Shown: positions 49,876 to 64,000, counted from the first letter of the stretch. The stretch is DNA of 64,000 nt from Cinclus cinclus (GCF_963662255.1 NC_085067.1:6352428-6416427), one strand, 5' to 3'. Notes: generated by a model not told the origin, from the sequence alone. Numbers and translations are program-made.

Positions 49876-52800
49876 CTGGGAGAACAAGAGAGCAGAAGTT
49901 TTGTTATCACACACAGAAGGGCTGCTGCATGAGCTCAGGCACACAAACATCACCAACAGTCAATATTTATTTGTAAAAGGACACAGTAGGACTGAGCAGC
50001 TCATCTCCTGACTGGTGAGATCCTCTGGAGTTTTCTGGACCAGTCTGCAAATCTCAGATTCCTCTGCCTGCTCCCCTTTTTGCAATGCAATAGGCAAGCT
50101 GGTATCTGAGCATATTCACTGGATCTTTGAAGGTCTTACTCCCCAAAATTCCAGAGAGTGTCATTTTTCCAACATGTAAAGGTGCTTCCCAAGTGATAAT
50201 TATGGAGCAGTCAAAGACTGCAGTTCTTCAGTCAACTCCCCACGTGTAGTAAAGCAACCAGCTACTCTTCTTTTCAATGTGCCCAGAAGTTTGGTTCTTA
50301 ATTTGACTAAAAAAAATAAAAATATCAAGAGGTCAAAGAGACCAAGAAATTCAATTTTACATTACGTGAAAAGGAGGGATTTTTTTGACACAAATTTATC
50401 AAATTCTAAATTTAGACTCCTAATGCACTTTGCAAAGCTGAATTGGAAAGTCAAAAGCATTAAAAACTATACAAATAGTCAAGGGAAAAAAAGATTCTTC
50501 AGATCCCTTTGTTAGGAAGCAGTTCCCAGAACCTGACCCCTTAAAAATCAGCATTTCTAATACTTCACTCACACAAATGGAGCCAATCCTTAAGCAATCT
50601 TTTCTTATCTTCATGCTCAATCATGGGCAAATATTTCCCACTCAGGCTCTCACCTGGGAAAGGTACCAGGAAAAAGGGCTGACAGCACTAAAGAATGTTC
50701 TGCATCAGTATAATAAGACATACTATTCTCCCCAGACATTTTGCCTGTCTTGTATGCCTGGACCATATGGAAGCAATAAACACTGTCCTCATCTCCTCTG
50801 AACAGCAGCTTTACCAGCAAGTCCTTTTGCAATCTGCCAACACCATAATGTCTGGTTTTTGTTTTTAATCTGTAGCAGATCATTATCAGTAAAAGCTGTG
50901 AAATACTGGAATTCCCTTCCTCTGCCCATGCAGAAAAGTCAGGGATTGTTTTTCTGCTGATTCCCACAGAAGATCCATTTCCCCGTTCAGGTGTTTGTTA
51001 GGAAAGATGGTTAATTGAAGTACATCAGGGTTCTGGCACACTTCACACTGGATCATTACAGTGAATATTGACTTATTCCTCAACAGCATTTTAGGCTTTT
51101 GGGTGTACACTTAGGGAAATGCAGCAAAAGATCATAAGTAAATGTGCATGTATACAAATTAATGGAAAATTATTTTTAATTACAGCCTTTAATGTTGTTG
51201 GGGCAACATAAACTGCCTTCTGAAAAAATCTTTTGGACAATAATGGAAAACAGATTAACATGTGTTTTCTTCTGCAGGAGAAGCTAATGTGCTCTTACAC
51301 TGGGCAGAAATCCTGCACACCATGTTTTGAATTAATAATAGATAATGGTCATTACTTACTGAACTGAACAACCACTGCCTGGGCAAAAAAGGATTCAAGG
51401 GAGCAGCCACAAGACTGACTCAGGCACATTAACATCAGCCTGCAAAAACACTTTCCATCTCTTCAGCCCCTGCAGTTGGGAAGCATCTTTTGTTTTAGAC
51501 TCCAGGCCCAAAAAACTTATTAATCCACTTATGGAAATGACAATATTTCATGTGAAAAAGATGTCCCAGAGCCCACGGAAGTCACCCCACTGTATATCTG
51601 TAACAGAGATAAGAGGCAAGAAAGCATCCCAACACTAAAAAGATGCTTCCCAGCATTTCACAAATATTTTTAGCCAGGATAGTTTAAGGATCCTCTTTAT
51701 ATAATCTCAATTTATGTGTGAATGCCTCAGGTTATATGGAGCCAGTAAATGATGTCTGGGTTATGTCACATTCCTCCCAGAGCAGAGCTGGGAATGTCCC
51801 AGCTTCCTCTCCTCTGGAGGGTGGGGAGAACAATAAAATCCCTGCATTTCCACCCAAACTACGGGTGCCAGGTATCAGCCAAAGGTCTGGCACAAAACAG
51901 CACCTGACAGGAATGAAAAACTCGGAAGCAAAAACCCCTGGGATTGGGAGAGGAGGAGTACCCAGCTTTAGGAGCAGAAGGTGGGGTTTCAGCTCAGCCA
52001 GGGAAACTCTTTCTTTTCTGGCAGAAAGGAACACGACTCTGATGGAGAAAAAATGAGTGGGAAGAGGTGGAAGTGTCAGGGAATCTGGACTCATCCAAGG
52101 ACCTTCAGCCACTTTGAAAGGGGCAAGGCAAGGGGAGGCAAAGGTCAGGAAACTGGACAAGACAGAGGAGCAAGGGAAGGAACAGAGTGATACACAAGGC
52201 CAATGGACAATGGAGAGAGGGGACCAAGAGCAGTAAAGCAGAGGAACACCCTGAACCAGAGGAAAGGTAGGTGGCTGCCAGGGAAACACAAGATGGTGCT
52301 GGAAATAACAAGGTAAAAAGACTCAACCTTGCATTTAAAATGGAGAGAAATATTAATACTGGTATTTGTGTCCCATTTTGGCCAGGGTCAGGATTTAAGA
52401 GCTCTATTACAGCACTGGGATACACAGCCAATTACAAAAAAAAAGCAACTGAGGATATAGAATGCCATAAAAATGACATTTGTGCCCTTCAGCGTGCACA
52501 GATAATTCTGACTGAATCCAGTAAAGTGTCAAACTGTAGCCAAAGGCAAAATTGTCCCTTTGTCCTTGTATCCAGACACACCAGCTGACTGATCCTGAAC
52601 TCCCCTTTCCCTCCTATGTTTTTTTTCCTCCCGAGCTTTCTAGCACACCTAATAAAAGGATGCAACATCTCCAAAAAAATTCAAGTGAACACCTCCAGCC
52701 TAGCAGTCTGCACACCGATGGAGGGTAATGCTGCAACTGTAAACGTTATCTTTAAGTAAAGTAATGAATTAAATTACTCTCTATTCTTTCCTAGCACAAG

Positions 52801-53269
52801 TGTCAACAGCATTCAGGAGAATCTTCAAAAGGAATTCAGGCTTTTCATTTTAAAAGCTCGACTACCACATCTGTAGCTGGCACTCAGCAGCCTAAAATCA
52901 CTTATTTGAGAAAGTCTCTAATAGCTGCATTCACTGTTTGCTCAGCACAAGTATTTATTATGAAATAAATTACAGTTCTCACACCTTTTATGCACTCACA
53001 GAAACAACCTGCATTGATTTATTGTTTACAAAGGACTGTGTCAAATTCAGACCTGTCAGGCATGAGGCAGCTCTGCTTGGCTCACTGAATGAATCCCACA
53101 CAGGTCATTTTTGATGTATTCACCCTCCGCTACATTTGCTCATTTTCAGCCCTTCTTATTTCAATATTCCTCTTTATTTCAATGGAACAGCTTGGTAAGC
53201 AAAGCACCATCCAGCTCCAGGCTTGTCCTGCAGGCTTGCACTGAAAATCTGATGGGAATCTTGAAGGGA

Positions 53270-53430
53270 ACTTGGAAGGGACCTTGGAAAATCTCTTGTT
53301 GCACCCCTGCCATGGACAGGGACACCTCCCACTGTCCCAGGCTGCTCCAAGCCCCAGTGTCCAACCTGGCCTTGGACACTTCCAGGGATCCAGGGGCAGC
53401 CACAGCTTCTCAGGGAAGAATTTCTTCACC
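53270..53430 (-). repeat. CR1 LINE 3' fragment
   Basis: Plus strand reads ttggaagggaccttggaaaa, ccatggacagggacacctcc, tgtcccaggctgctccaagc, cttggacacttccaggg and gaagaatttcttcacc, an inverted CR1. Confidence 0.93.
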
Positions 53431-56400
53431 TAATCAACACATATGTGGTTACCCAGAATCTATTGGTGACCAAAGTCACCCCATGTGAACCAAACTGACT
53501 TTTAGGAACCAGAGATATGATTATTTCACTTTTTACTTTCTTTATTCCTGAAGGAACACACCCCTTGGCCCCTCGTGAGTGTCTGAATTTCCCCATCAAC
53601 CCAAGAGATGAAGGCAAAGAGAAAAATTGTTTCTTCAGACAGATACAGAGAATGAGGGTAATTAATAACAAGACGATATTTTGCTAAAACACACTGATAT
53701 TTATGGTGGGTTACACCAGATTTCCACATTGCAACCCAACATTAATCAGGGATTGGTCAAGGGTGATACTTTCCTAACATTAACACAGATCACAAGAAAA
53801 AGAGTGGGGAAAAGCTGTTTTCAAGAATAAATGTTATCTACCTAGTGTTTTTGCATTCCATAGATACTATAATCATTTATCTGATCTAGTTTCTTGTAAT
53901 CTCCATGGTAGAGGAAAAGTAATCATGTAAGCAAGACAGTTCTTCAGGGTGTATTACAGCTGGTTCTAAGTTTCAACATTTTCAGACTAAGGAATTTAGG
54001 AAATCAAATTTTAAGCCCAAGCATTTGGAGCCACAAAATCAGCATCACCACGTAAAAAGAATCTGAACTGTTGCAACAGCACGACCATGAAATATTCTAT
54101 TATTTCTTCTTTCAGTACTGTGTTTGAAGTGAGAAACAAAATGCATTAAAAGCTATGGATTTTACAAGGTATAAGCTTTTACCAGTCATGAGCAGCCCTC
54201 AAAGCTAACATGCCATCTATAAAAAACAACTTAAGGAGTTGAAAAAAAAACCCCAAAACACCCCACTTTTCAACTCAATTGCTTATGGGAAATAAAAAGT
54301 GCAGAAAGGCTCAATTTTCATTTTAAGATCATGAAAACCGATTAGGCTTGAAGAGCATAACAAGTCAGCAAATTCAAGGGTTGGTAACAGAGAAGAATCT
54401 CAGTTCTTCTCCTAAAGAAAATTAAACCAGATTTAAACCCTGAACACCACGAAGTTTTTCACTTGCAAGGAAGAAGAACCTGGACTTTATGATTAAAATC
54501 CAGTTGATCCAAGCCCTTCATTTCGCTACTAGCTTAAAGAGGCAGAAACAATTCCTTTTCTATTAACATGACAAGTGAATGGTTTGCCAAATCTTGTGGC
54601 TACAGCCCCCTAAACATTCAAACTTACTCAACCTTGAAGGAAACTGCTGTTGGATTCTTTATACATTGAAGGACTGAAAAATACAGATGACACTTTGGAA
54701 ATTGCAGTCAGTGGCGTGGCCAAGAAACTTCCCTACCAGGGCAGATTAATACTTTGGTTTGGCAAAATACAAACAACATTTTTTCCCACACATTTGTTTT
54801 CTTTAAAAACATGTTAAAGTTTACTAGTCAGAGAAAACGGTATATGGAGCCAGTGGGGCTTGTTAAAATGTTCTAATTACCCAAACATTTACGCAGGCAA
54901 TTTCAAACTAAAAGCAGACATTATCAAGTAATGTGCATTTATGTTTAATTAAGGAAAAAAAAAGAAAAATCCTCCTCGTAACATATATCTGTGATCGGCA
55001 CAGAGCAGATTTTGGCCAAATTAGGTAAACAGCTCAGGCTCTTAAAATTACAGGCAGTGTAACCCAGCACTTGGCCAGCACAAGGCAAAAAATATGAGGT
55101 TATTTGGGATATTTGGGAAGAAAAGAAGAACAGGGGCCAAACCATTTAAAGAAAAAAAAAGAAAAAAGCAAAAGGCAGTGCACTGAATTTTTTTTCAGGT
55201 TTCAATGAAATTTTTATCAGGGAAGGTTCCTGGGCTTAGGAAGCAATTTCGGATCACTAAACAATGGCAGAATTGCCTGCAGCCCAATGATCACGGCATT
55301 CACTCAGGGCACAAGAGCATTCCAGCATTTGAATATGCAATTTTATTTTTTCTTTAAGCAAAGCTGAGGGATGACAAATTCCCTACCCAAATTCAAACCA
55401 CTTCCTAAGCTCTGCTGTGGATGCCCTCATCTAATCCCTGCTCCTCAGTGACCTGTCAAGGTGCCCAGGATTTGCTGCCTAATTTCTAGGAAAGAAAAAA
55501 ACAACAAACACTTTCTTAGATAGTTTCCAAAGGAAGATAATATTAAAAACCCACTGATTTTATTTTTTGACACTTTATGAGTATCACTGTACACACATTT
55601 ACATGTTTTTTAGAATTCATAACTATTCCAATCCAACAAACATCCACAGAGGATAAATACACCTTTACTGCCAGTAAAAGATGGAACAATAGGCAGAAGG
55701 GTTGTACAAAGAACAAAATAAAAAGTGATTTCAGCATAACATGTCAAAGGGGAAGATCTCACACACTTTTTACTGCTAAGTTCTCAAATCTACTTTTCAA
55801 ACTGCAAGAGCTATAGGTTAATATTTTCTTTCAGAGCAACCCTCTAAGGATCTTCAGATCAGATAATCCTTTTTCCAGTGTCATATAAATCCAGGCCTCT
55901 TGTAAAAGAATTTCTCTGTTCAGGGATTCATAAATCCACCAAGTTTAGTAATGAACTGGGTGTTTCCTTTCCTAGGAACTCAATTGAAGAAAAAAAAAAT
56001 CCCCTCTCTGCTAAGCAGTGAGAGACTGGAGGCTTTAAATTGAGAGATCAAAGGCAGGCTGGGTTCAGGCGCTCCGGTGATTACAGCCGGCGTCATCTGC
56101 ACCGACCTGGGAGTGGGGAAATGTCCACTGGACACTGCCCAGACCCCCTGTGCAGACACCCTGCACTAAATCAAGTTCCTCCCTTGGCAGAAAGCACAGA
56201 GACCCAAGGCTTTTCCCATCTTTTTTTGTTGTTTTATTAGAATTCATCCCGGTTTCCTCTCGCTGCCCCCACGCGCGGCACCGCGTACAGATCCAGGTTG
56301 GGGAAATAAATCTCATGGAAAGATTCCTCAGTAAGCACACCAGGATCAAGCAGCCGTGCCAGCTGCAGGTATGATCTTCAAATAAACCAGGGCCTGGGTG

Positions 56401-59400
56401 CTTGGAAGGTATCAAGTGATCATCAAATATTGAAAAAGGTTAAAGACACTGCTTATAAAGCCCAAGATAATGAGCAGTACCCGGACAAAACAAGAATCAT
56501 CTCAATCATGAGAGAGAAAAGACCCTATAGAATAAAACATCTTTCGGTCCATATGAAAAGTGCTTTCCAAGAAAACCTGCACAGCACTTTGTTTTCATGT
56601 TTTAAGTCAGGATTTCAGGGATAAAACAATTGTGTTTGCAATTATAAAGTTTTAAAGACAACAGAAATCATCTTTATTCCAGTGATACATGAGGGAGGAG
56701 TTTCTAAAGATCATCAGTGTTTTCTTAATCAATTCTGGAGAGAAACTGATATGACTGACACTAATTGATATGCTCAATAAAAGGCAAAAGAGGAAAAATA
56801 AGAATTATATGTAACAGACAATATCAACTCACAGCACACCAGAGCTGTAATTCCCACAGTGTCACACACACACAACCTTGGCAAACCAGAGAACACTTAG
56901 TGTAAGCAGCTGGAAAAAAGATGCATTGGTTGGATTGAAAAAAATCTCAATATATAACCAAATGATCCATCCTTTTTTTTTTTTATGGCAATACTATTTT
57001 CTTATGTGGCACATATTTGCACATGTTGCACCATGGCCAGTATGAATTTGTCTCCCCAGACTGTTTAACCCTTCATTAAAAAATCTCTTACTCAGCTCTC
57101 ACTATGTTTTTCTCCCACCAAGAACAGATCTCTTGTGAACTCCATGTCCAGCAATTATGCTGCCTATCATAGAAAGGAAAAGAAACGCAATAAATCCTTT
57201 TTTTTCCTGATCAGATATTTTTCTTTTATGGTATATTTCTGCTTCACCCTGAAAAGGCCCGGGAGTAACAATAAAATCAGAAATTAGGAGTGTCCAGATG
57301 GGATCGTTCTGGGTTTCCTCCCATCTCAGAGCACTGGTCCCAGTCCTTTGGGCCACAGAGTTCAAAGAAGGTGTTGAAACTCAAGACAATTTTTGCACCT
57401 GAAATTTGCAGAAGCAAATAATCTTGACTAAAAATCTATTTCTACCAACTCCTGAGGGAGCTGGTGGAAAACTTGGAACCTCTGCAGCTGTAGGCTCCAG
57501 AGTGCAGGTTCTCCTGCAGGTCGTGCACTGGGGCACAAGCAGAGACCCTACAATCCCATTCTGCTGTGATCCTTCTGACCTGCCTTTATGGACCACAGAG
57601 AACAGCCAGGAAGAACACTCTGATCCTTGATTTTTCATGTATTTATGTCAGAATCCCACCCACACTGAGGCTGTGAGATTGAGGTCCTGCAGCAGCACAA
57701 GCCCAGCAGATTTGCAGGATGGAGTCCCCAGCATGGGGAACAAAACCTCCAGGTTGTGCCAAGTGTTTGTGCTCAGATTTAGACAAACATTCCCAGCACT
57801 GCCAGACTGCCCTGGGAAGCAGGAGCCACTCCTGATGTGACAGAACAACATGAGATGATATGGATGCAGCAAACTCCAAATTTCCTTGTGCCTCCTGGTA
57901 CAAATTGAAAGAGCTTTCTGCAATTCCCCTCTCCTGACTTCAGCTGATTCAATAACACACCAGAATTTAAACCCTTCCCTCTCCCCTCCTTGCACACAAA
58001 GCATATCAAACCCATGGAATTACTCCTGACTTGGCCTTGAGCAGCCAACACGATGTCAATTTTACATGTTTTATAAAGCAACAGCATGTAGAAAGCAACT
58101 CAAATGCAGGTCATATCAAGCATGTGACCCACAGAGCAATCAAAGACTGCCTGAAACTGTCATTCAAGGTTCAATCAGCTTCTTGCAGGAAAAATGAAAC
58201 ATCTGTGGCCCAGAGAATTAAGTTATGTATTGCATAATTCATCTGGTGTCTGCCACAGCAGCCATTTTAATGCTCTAGTGATAAACATGCTTGATTATTT
58301 TTGTTTTGTTTCCTGTCGCCTCCATGGTATTTCTATTTATCCACCCATACCACAGTGCAGAATGGAGATAATAAATATACAAACCAGTGTTATAGTCAGC
58401 TGATAAGATGTGGGAAATCAGCAGCCTTATTAATCAAGGCAGCAGCACTGTTAAACCTTATGTTCCCTGCAATTGTCCTCATTTGGGGTCTTTTGGGTAC
58501 ACTCTGTAGTTAGATTTGTTGATGAAATCATTGCTTCCCAAGGATCCAAACATTTGGATTGAGCTTCAGAGGTTTTTCTGTTAGGAAGGCTGCTCTCCTC
58601 ACACACTAAGCGAGTTCCTCACTGGTTCCCAGGTTTTTACTCTCCTCAGCTCTTTCTGATCCTGACACAAGCAGGACAAATGTGCATCTCACACCAGACA
58701 CTGGATCCTTTTCCATTCACTTAGTTCCCTGGTGGGTCTGTGATCCACACTGGCAGAAACCCTAGTTCGTCCTTTGCAAGTCATTTTGGGACGTGATTGT
58801 TTTATTAATGGCAACTTAGTTCACTTTACTCCCAAATCTGTAAATCTTGACACTTTCCCACCTGCCCTGCACTTCCCTGATTTCTAGAACACATTCCTGC
58901 AGGGCAGGTGGGGACTCGGAAGCTCTGGGTCCATGCCCTGCTCTGTGGGTATTTATTCCCCTTGCCAGGACTTGAGCATTTGTGCAGTTTGCTCACAGAG
59001 CTTCAGCTGGCAGTTAATTTGTTCCCCAATTAAAAATCATCTGAGGGAGGTTTAATAGACTTGGGCGATAGCGATTTACTGCAAAAAGCAGCATTGAACT
59101 GGGTGCTCCAAGAAACCAAGGAGCAGCCTCTGAAGTGCTGGAGTCAGGTGGGCTCTGCCCCATTTTTGTGATTGAGGCTCTGTGGGATTCCCGCAGGGAG
59201 GAAATCCTGCACAGAACAGAGCAGGTCCATGCTCTGGTGGGAGCAGTTTCACCTGACAGCCAGGACTGCTTCCTGATGGAGGTGAGTCAGGGATAAAAAA
59301 CATCCTCCCCAAGCCCCAGGCCAAACAAAGCCCTGCTTCCCACTGATTGTTCCCATGAAGTTGTTTAGACAGAACCTATTGTAACCCTATCAGCTGTGCC

Positions 59401-60040
59401 ATCTGTCCCCCACTGCTGCTTCCTCCTGCAACATCTCCAGCTCCTCCCTCACCCCTTCTATGTCCCCTCCTCACCTCCCACCCACAATTCGTGGGAAATA
59501 CAGATTAAATTACAGATTAAAGATGCTCTCCAGCCATGGAGATGTGGCTGATGAACCTGCAGCCCTCCAGTGGGTTATCTGCCTGCCTCTCCTCCCATTC
59601 CCAGACCCTACCAGCTCCACCAGAGCTCCCCGTGCCGGGGATTTCTAATGCTGTTAATTACAGCCGAAGTCAATCATCAACTTCCAAGTTAATTTAGATG
59701 GGGAACTGATGAGCTCCAAGCAGGCTGGCAGTAAAACAGAGCACAGACTCGTGGAAGCTCCATTTCCTTTGGAAACTGGGATAAGGGCTGTGGTCCTGCA
59801 GGGCTGTGGATGCACAAACAGGCTGCTCTGCTACCAGGGCACAGCAGCAGAACCTGCCAGGTTTTCAGAATTTGCCCTTTAAAAAAAAAAATTGGAAAAA
59901 AAAGTATAATAAGTATAAAATATAAACTTCCTAGAAGAGTGAATATTATTAAATCTGCTTCTACAACTTCTACAAGCTCTTTTACAATTGTTTCTCCAAG
60001 TAACTAAATAAATATAATTCATTTTTATATACAATATTTA

Positions 60041-60080
60041 ACAACAACAATAATAATAATAGTGGAAGTAGTAGTAGTAG
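60041..60080 (+). repeat. Adjacent trinucleotide runs (ACA, ATA, GTA)
   Basis: Short ACA, then TAA, then AGT-type triplet runs follow one another, broken by ggaag. Confidence 0.85.
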
Positions 60081-60392
60081 TTTGATATTTGGAAAATAAA
60101 GAACCTGCAACCATTTACCTATTTTTACTTATGGAGCTAAATAAATGATTTTGCCAAAATTAGAAACCTTAATTGCAGGCATCTTAAGTGTCATTCTCTT
60201 TTATCAGAATGGCAATACTTTAGATTGAAGAATCAGCAGGATGAATTGTCTGTGCTCTGATTAAAGATCCTCTAAAAATACACACAAATACTTTAATTTA
60301 CTTAATATAAAATATCACTGCAGTTACAATGTGTAAAATGAGCACAAGTATCATGTCAAGGATATGGGAGGTATTGCTGGATTTTTGGGTGC

Positions 60393-60448
60393 TTTTTTTC
60401 TGGTTTTTTTTCCTGCCTTTTTTTTGTGTGTGTTTGTTTTTTTTTTTA
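60393..60448 (+). repeat. T-rich low-complexity tract with a short GT run
   Basis: Several T7-T10 runs flank a GTGTGTG core. Confidence 0.9.
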
Positions 60449-61918
60449 ATTTTTATTAGAATCACCACGTCATATTTGAAAAATCCCTTTAGACTTTGAG
60501 CAGTTACAACCCCAAAATGAACAATCTTCCCTCATACTATACCACTGCCAAAATCACAGATTTCTGTATGTTTGTTTTCTTTAGAGCAAAAACAACCTCA
60601 AAAAATTGGAGACTGTTCAGAATTTTTACTGTATCAACATTCATATTCCAGATTAATCTTTAGGAGCTTCTTTCCAGAGACACTCAGCACCTCCTCCTTA
60701 ACCACAGAGAGAGTTGAGGAGCCCAGTAATTAGGAAAAATTTGGTATCAATTGATTTCTGTCCTTATCCCCCTTATTTATTCTGTCTTTGTCCATCACTG
60801 TAAGAACCCTTACAAGCTTTTCTCTAACTCCCCCCAGTTTATATTCAGTTCAACAGCTTTAAGTCAGTTTGAAAATGAGAGAGCACAGCCAGAATTCTGT
60901 GTACAGGTGTCACTGCACAGGCACAGATCAAAGGGAAATTACTGGTTCCCAGCAGAGCAGTGACAGGCCCCCAGCTCCTGCCTTGTGAGAACAGCAATCC
61001 CCCAGGGACCTGAACAGGGATCAGGGAAATAGCCCACCCTAAAGGAGGGAGAGCCAGACCTGTTCCAATCACAGCCCAAATGCTCGAGATTGTTGAATTA
61101 TCTGTGCCTTTACCCAGTCTGACCTGGCAACTGGTGCTGTGGAGTGTAAGACATCCTGCATGGCCTTTTGAAGGATTTATTGCCAGGAAACACAATGAAT
61201 GTGTCCACCAAGCCAATAATCCCCAATTTACTCTTTCTTACCAAGCTGCTGATGTATCCCTCCAAGCAGATTAACCAACAGGCGCTCAAATACAACAATA
61301 TCCTGTTCTCACTGTCTACCACCTGTAGGTTTTGGACAGTGGTCTATGGGCAACGAGAAGGCATTATTTAGTGATGGAATCTGCATTAAAATGCAACCTT
61401 TTGCCTGTCTCAGTGTAAAGGATGTGCACGTTGTGCAAAAGAAAGGCTGAACACTGCAGTAACATGCATTCAAGTGGGAGATGTATCTGGAGACTGCTTT
61501 AGATAATCTTGGCTTAGAAGTGAATGCAGGTGATGTGCCCATTCTCTGTTAGCTTCTCAAGCAAGTTATTTCCTTCTGGCTATTGAAAATAGCATTACAT
61601 GGTCTTTGATAAAGGCAACTGATCTCCTTCTATTCAATAAAGGGAATGAAAATTGCAGAAAGCACGACAGAGATGTGTTTATTCTATATTTTGAGTAGGT
61701 TTTACTTTTCCCAGGAGCTCTGCTGAAGATTAACAACCAGGATGATTGCTGTCTTTATAATAATGTATTCAATTACCAATATGGTTTTCTGTCTTCCCAA
61801 TTTGTTTCAGCTTTGCTCTGAACGAGACTCCTGTCAAATGGCAATCATGTCAGCACTTTGCAGCTTCACTTTAGAGCTATCAACAGCATCAATCTTGCTG
61901 ACCCCAGTGACAAAGCAG

Positions 61919-61948
61919 CAAAAAAAGAAAACAAAACAAAACAAAAAC
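61919..61948 (+). repeat. CAAAA-type A-rich simple repeat
   Basis: A6 followed by repeated CAAAA units; simple sequence only. Confidence 0.88.
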
Positions 61949-64000
61949 AGGCAGAAAGAAACAAAGGAGGGAATTTGAGACCACATAACAGGGAAAACAA
62001 ACCAGCAAAAGGAGAACAGGCAGGTGTTGTCCAAACCTACACAAGCACCAGTTCATTATCACTTCATGTGGGCAGGCCCTTGAGCCACAGAGCAACCTCC
62101 TGGGCTTCAGAGGAAGGAGTTGCCTCCCTCTCTCTCCTCTCCCTTCACTGTGTGGGACACCCAAAAAGCAGGCTCAACCCCCCCCCCCAAGTCCCCAAGA
62201 GTTGGTCAAGGAGCTGGATGACAATTTGGCACTGACCACTTGCTGTGTTGGAGCTTCCCTTGAGCCTCCTGTGCCAGTTGAATATCTGGCAGGTTTTATT
62301 TTTACATCTTTGCTGAATATATAACTCTGCTCAATTCTTTTCCAACTTTAGCATCCAGTTGCACTGGATTATGAGGGATGCTCACTAATATGACTGACAG
62401 ATTGCCTGTCTACACAGAATCCAAACTAGACAGTGAAATTACTTTAAACAGTCCTCCATGGCAAACCCCAATAACACCAGGTACTACTGCAAGCCCTTGG
62501 AGGACAACAGAGCAGGATTTTCTAATTTAACCTTTTAAAATGTTATTTGCAGAATCACTTTTCAAATTCTTTATTTCCCTTTCAACAGTTGTTGAGACTT
62601 TAAAATGCTGCTGAAATAAAACAGCTTTGGGCTTGACTAGTGCTGTAGTCCATGGTAAGGAACTATTTGATTATTCTGACAGTTAGTAGAATAGGTTTAG
62701 TACTTCTACAGAAGGGGAGTTTGAACTGGAAATATTAGTTTTGTGCTACTAATGACAATTCCTCAACATTTCTGCTACAACAAAATCCTTGAGTACATGA
62801 AAAACATCCTTCCTGCACGAACAAACAGCTGTGGCAGAGAAGGGAAGTAAGGAAATGCCAACCAACCTTTTGGATTTGTCTGGTTTTCACTGCAGGGCTA
62901 ATTCTGTAACCAACAGGTCTCAGTCACAAACCCAGAATTTGCTTAATGAGTAATTTCACCCTCCTTAGACCCTCAGTGCCAAACACTGTCCCTGCAGACC
63001 TGGGCAGGTGTAAAGGTAACCCTGTCTGGTGTCCCACCTGCATCTCTCTGCTCCAGCACCCAAACTCCTCAGGTGTGTCAGTCTCTGCCCAGCTCTGTGG
63101 TCCCCCAGGCCTCCCCCCATGGCTTCAGCTGGGCACTCCTGTGGAGCATGAGGCTGTAACCACACACAGCCATGGAGCAGGGCAATTCCCCCTTCTCTTC
63201 CCAAAGCACAGTTTGTGCCAGCAGCTCCTGCGCTGTGTGTGTAAAACTTTGGAACTTCCCAAAAAGAGCTGGTTTGGTCTTCTGCTGTTTTCCCTGGGCT
63301 CAGCTCCTTTTACGGCACTGAGCAGCAATTCATTATTCCAGGGAAAACCTCACCCTGCTTCTCCAGGGTTCTACAAACAGTGAGGATGGGGCTCTCTGGC
63401 TCTATCTCCTTCCCCATCACCTTTCCTGGTGGTTGCAGCTGCCGTATCTTCCCAAGCCATGGCCTGAAGCTTTCAGCAAGAGTTCATTTCATGTTATGAC
63501 AAAAATAAAAGGTGTGGGAGGAGAGGTCTGTATGGGCAGGATGCACAAATACATTGTAACCCTCACAAATTTAATCCAGGGAAGTTTTTTATTATATTTG
63601 GTCTAAGAAATGGTCAATAATTAAGTCTTCCACAGGCCCTGGCCATGTAGGTTATTTCAGGGTATTGAATACAGCTAAACTTACTCAGTCCCACTGCTAT
63701 GGAAGTAGAAGGTACAAGGGATCAGGAATTAACTAGAAACAATGTAAGTGTAAATTATAAATAATAAAAGTTTTGTTCATAAAGACAGCAAACCATACAT
63801 TGACTGAAAAACAGTAACAAAAATGTTAAGTTTGCCCACCATACACTGCACAAAAGGATTGTTAAACACTGCCCTGGTGAGGACAGGCACGTGCCTGACA
63901 GGTCCCACCACTGCCAACTCCCTTGGTGACAGAAATCAATCCAACAGGCAGCAAGACAAATAAGTCATCTGTATCACAGCTAAAATATGGTGTTGATCAA

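Larger units (their letters stand above)
49876..64000 (-). other. CUX1: CUX1 intron upstream of exon 49827-49875 (incomplete, over 14 kb)
   Basis: No CUX1 exon was found here, although the next upstream one (coiled coil ending KYDEETTAK-like) could be short and easy to miss. Contents: a CR1 at 53270-53430, trinucleotide repeats at 60041-60080, T-rich sequence at 60393-60448, a CAAAA-type stretch at 61919-61948, eleven C at 62178-62188, and an E-box/GATA overlap at 58397-58407. A locally CpG-bearing stretch lies at 56065-56290. A purine-rich segment at 51780-52320 gives an accidental open stretch on the minus strand. Confidence 0.8.

Noticed and set aside
51732..52289. 185-codon minus-strand open stretch
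   Set aside because: It arises from a purine-rich plus strand; no family resemblance and no splice-compatible relation to CUX1.
49876..64000. Next upstream coiled-coil exon (KYDEETTAK-like)
   Set aside because: No match was found by reading the minus strand. A very short exon could be missed, so this is not a firm absence.

Overview
The window is vertebrate nuclear DNA and almost certainly avian. It carries twelve consecutive protein-coding exons on the minus strand, all with GT-AG splice sites, inside long introns that are mostly AT-rich and poor in CpG. The only dispersed repeats I recognise are short, 5'-truncated CR1 LINEs, several ending in the ATTCTGTGATT-type tail typical of birds. 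There are no Alu, L1 or B elements and no bacterial-style gene packing. CR1 sequence of this kind is abundant in songbirds, but the species cannot be fixed from this window.

The twelve exons join in frame into one continuous open reading frame of 2,438 nt (about 812 codons). It matches CUX1 (Cut-like homeobox 1, CDP/Cux). In transcription order, right to left, they are 49827-49875, 38097-38201, 35377-35565, 29715-29773, 24678-24726, 23568-23664, 21814-22485, 20792-20857, 19331-19432, 16308-17134, 14757-14922 and 14028-14084. The first six encode the C-terminal part of the N-terminal coiled coil, which is shared with the CASP isoform. The seventh holds the whole first CUT repeat. The eighth and ninth encode linker. 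The tenth encodes most of the CUT1-CUT2 linker plus the start of CUT2, the eleventh finishes CUT2, and the twelfth begins the linker to CUT3. The start codon, the first exons, CUT3, the homeodomain and the CASP-specific 3' exons are not in the window. Exon numbers quoted below (about 9-20) follow human CUX1 from memory and are tentative.

Region by region: 1-14027 is one incomplete intron of at least 14 kb. By position it is the equivalent of the human intron from which the short p75 isoform is reported to start. 14028-24726 is the compact, CR1-free core with eight of the twelve exons. 24727-49826 holds the coiled-coil exons in introns of 2.5-11.6 kb with several CR1 fragments, an 18-bp AT-rich minisatellite and some enhancer-like sequence. 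49876-64000 is one incomplete intron of at least 14 kb. No second gene, tRNA, rRNA, CRISPR array or intact mobile element was found.

I see no wholly new biological system. The observations most worth a second look are: a helix motif repeated at the same offset in two neighbouring exons, which suggests an old exon duplication; paired W-K-x-W motifs and three SUMO-type motifs in the CUT1-CUT2 linker; a coiled-coil exon pair that keeps frame only when skipped together; and several candidate regulatory segments in the introns.
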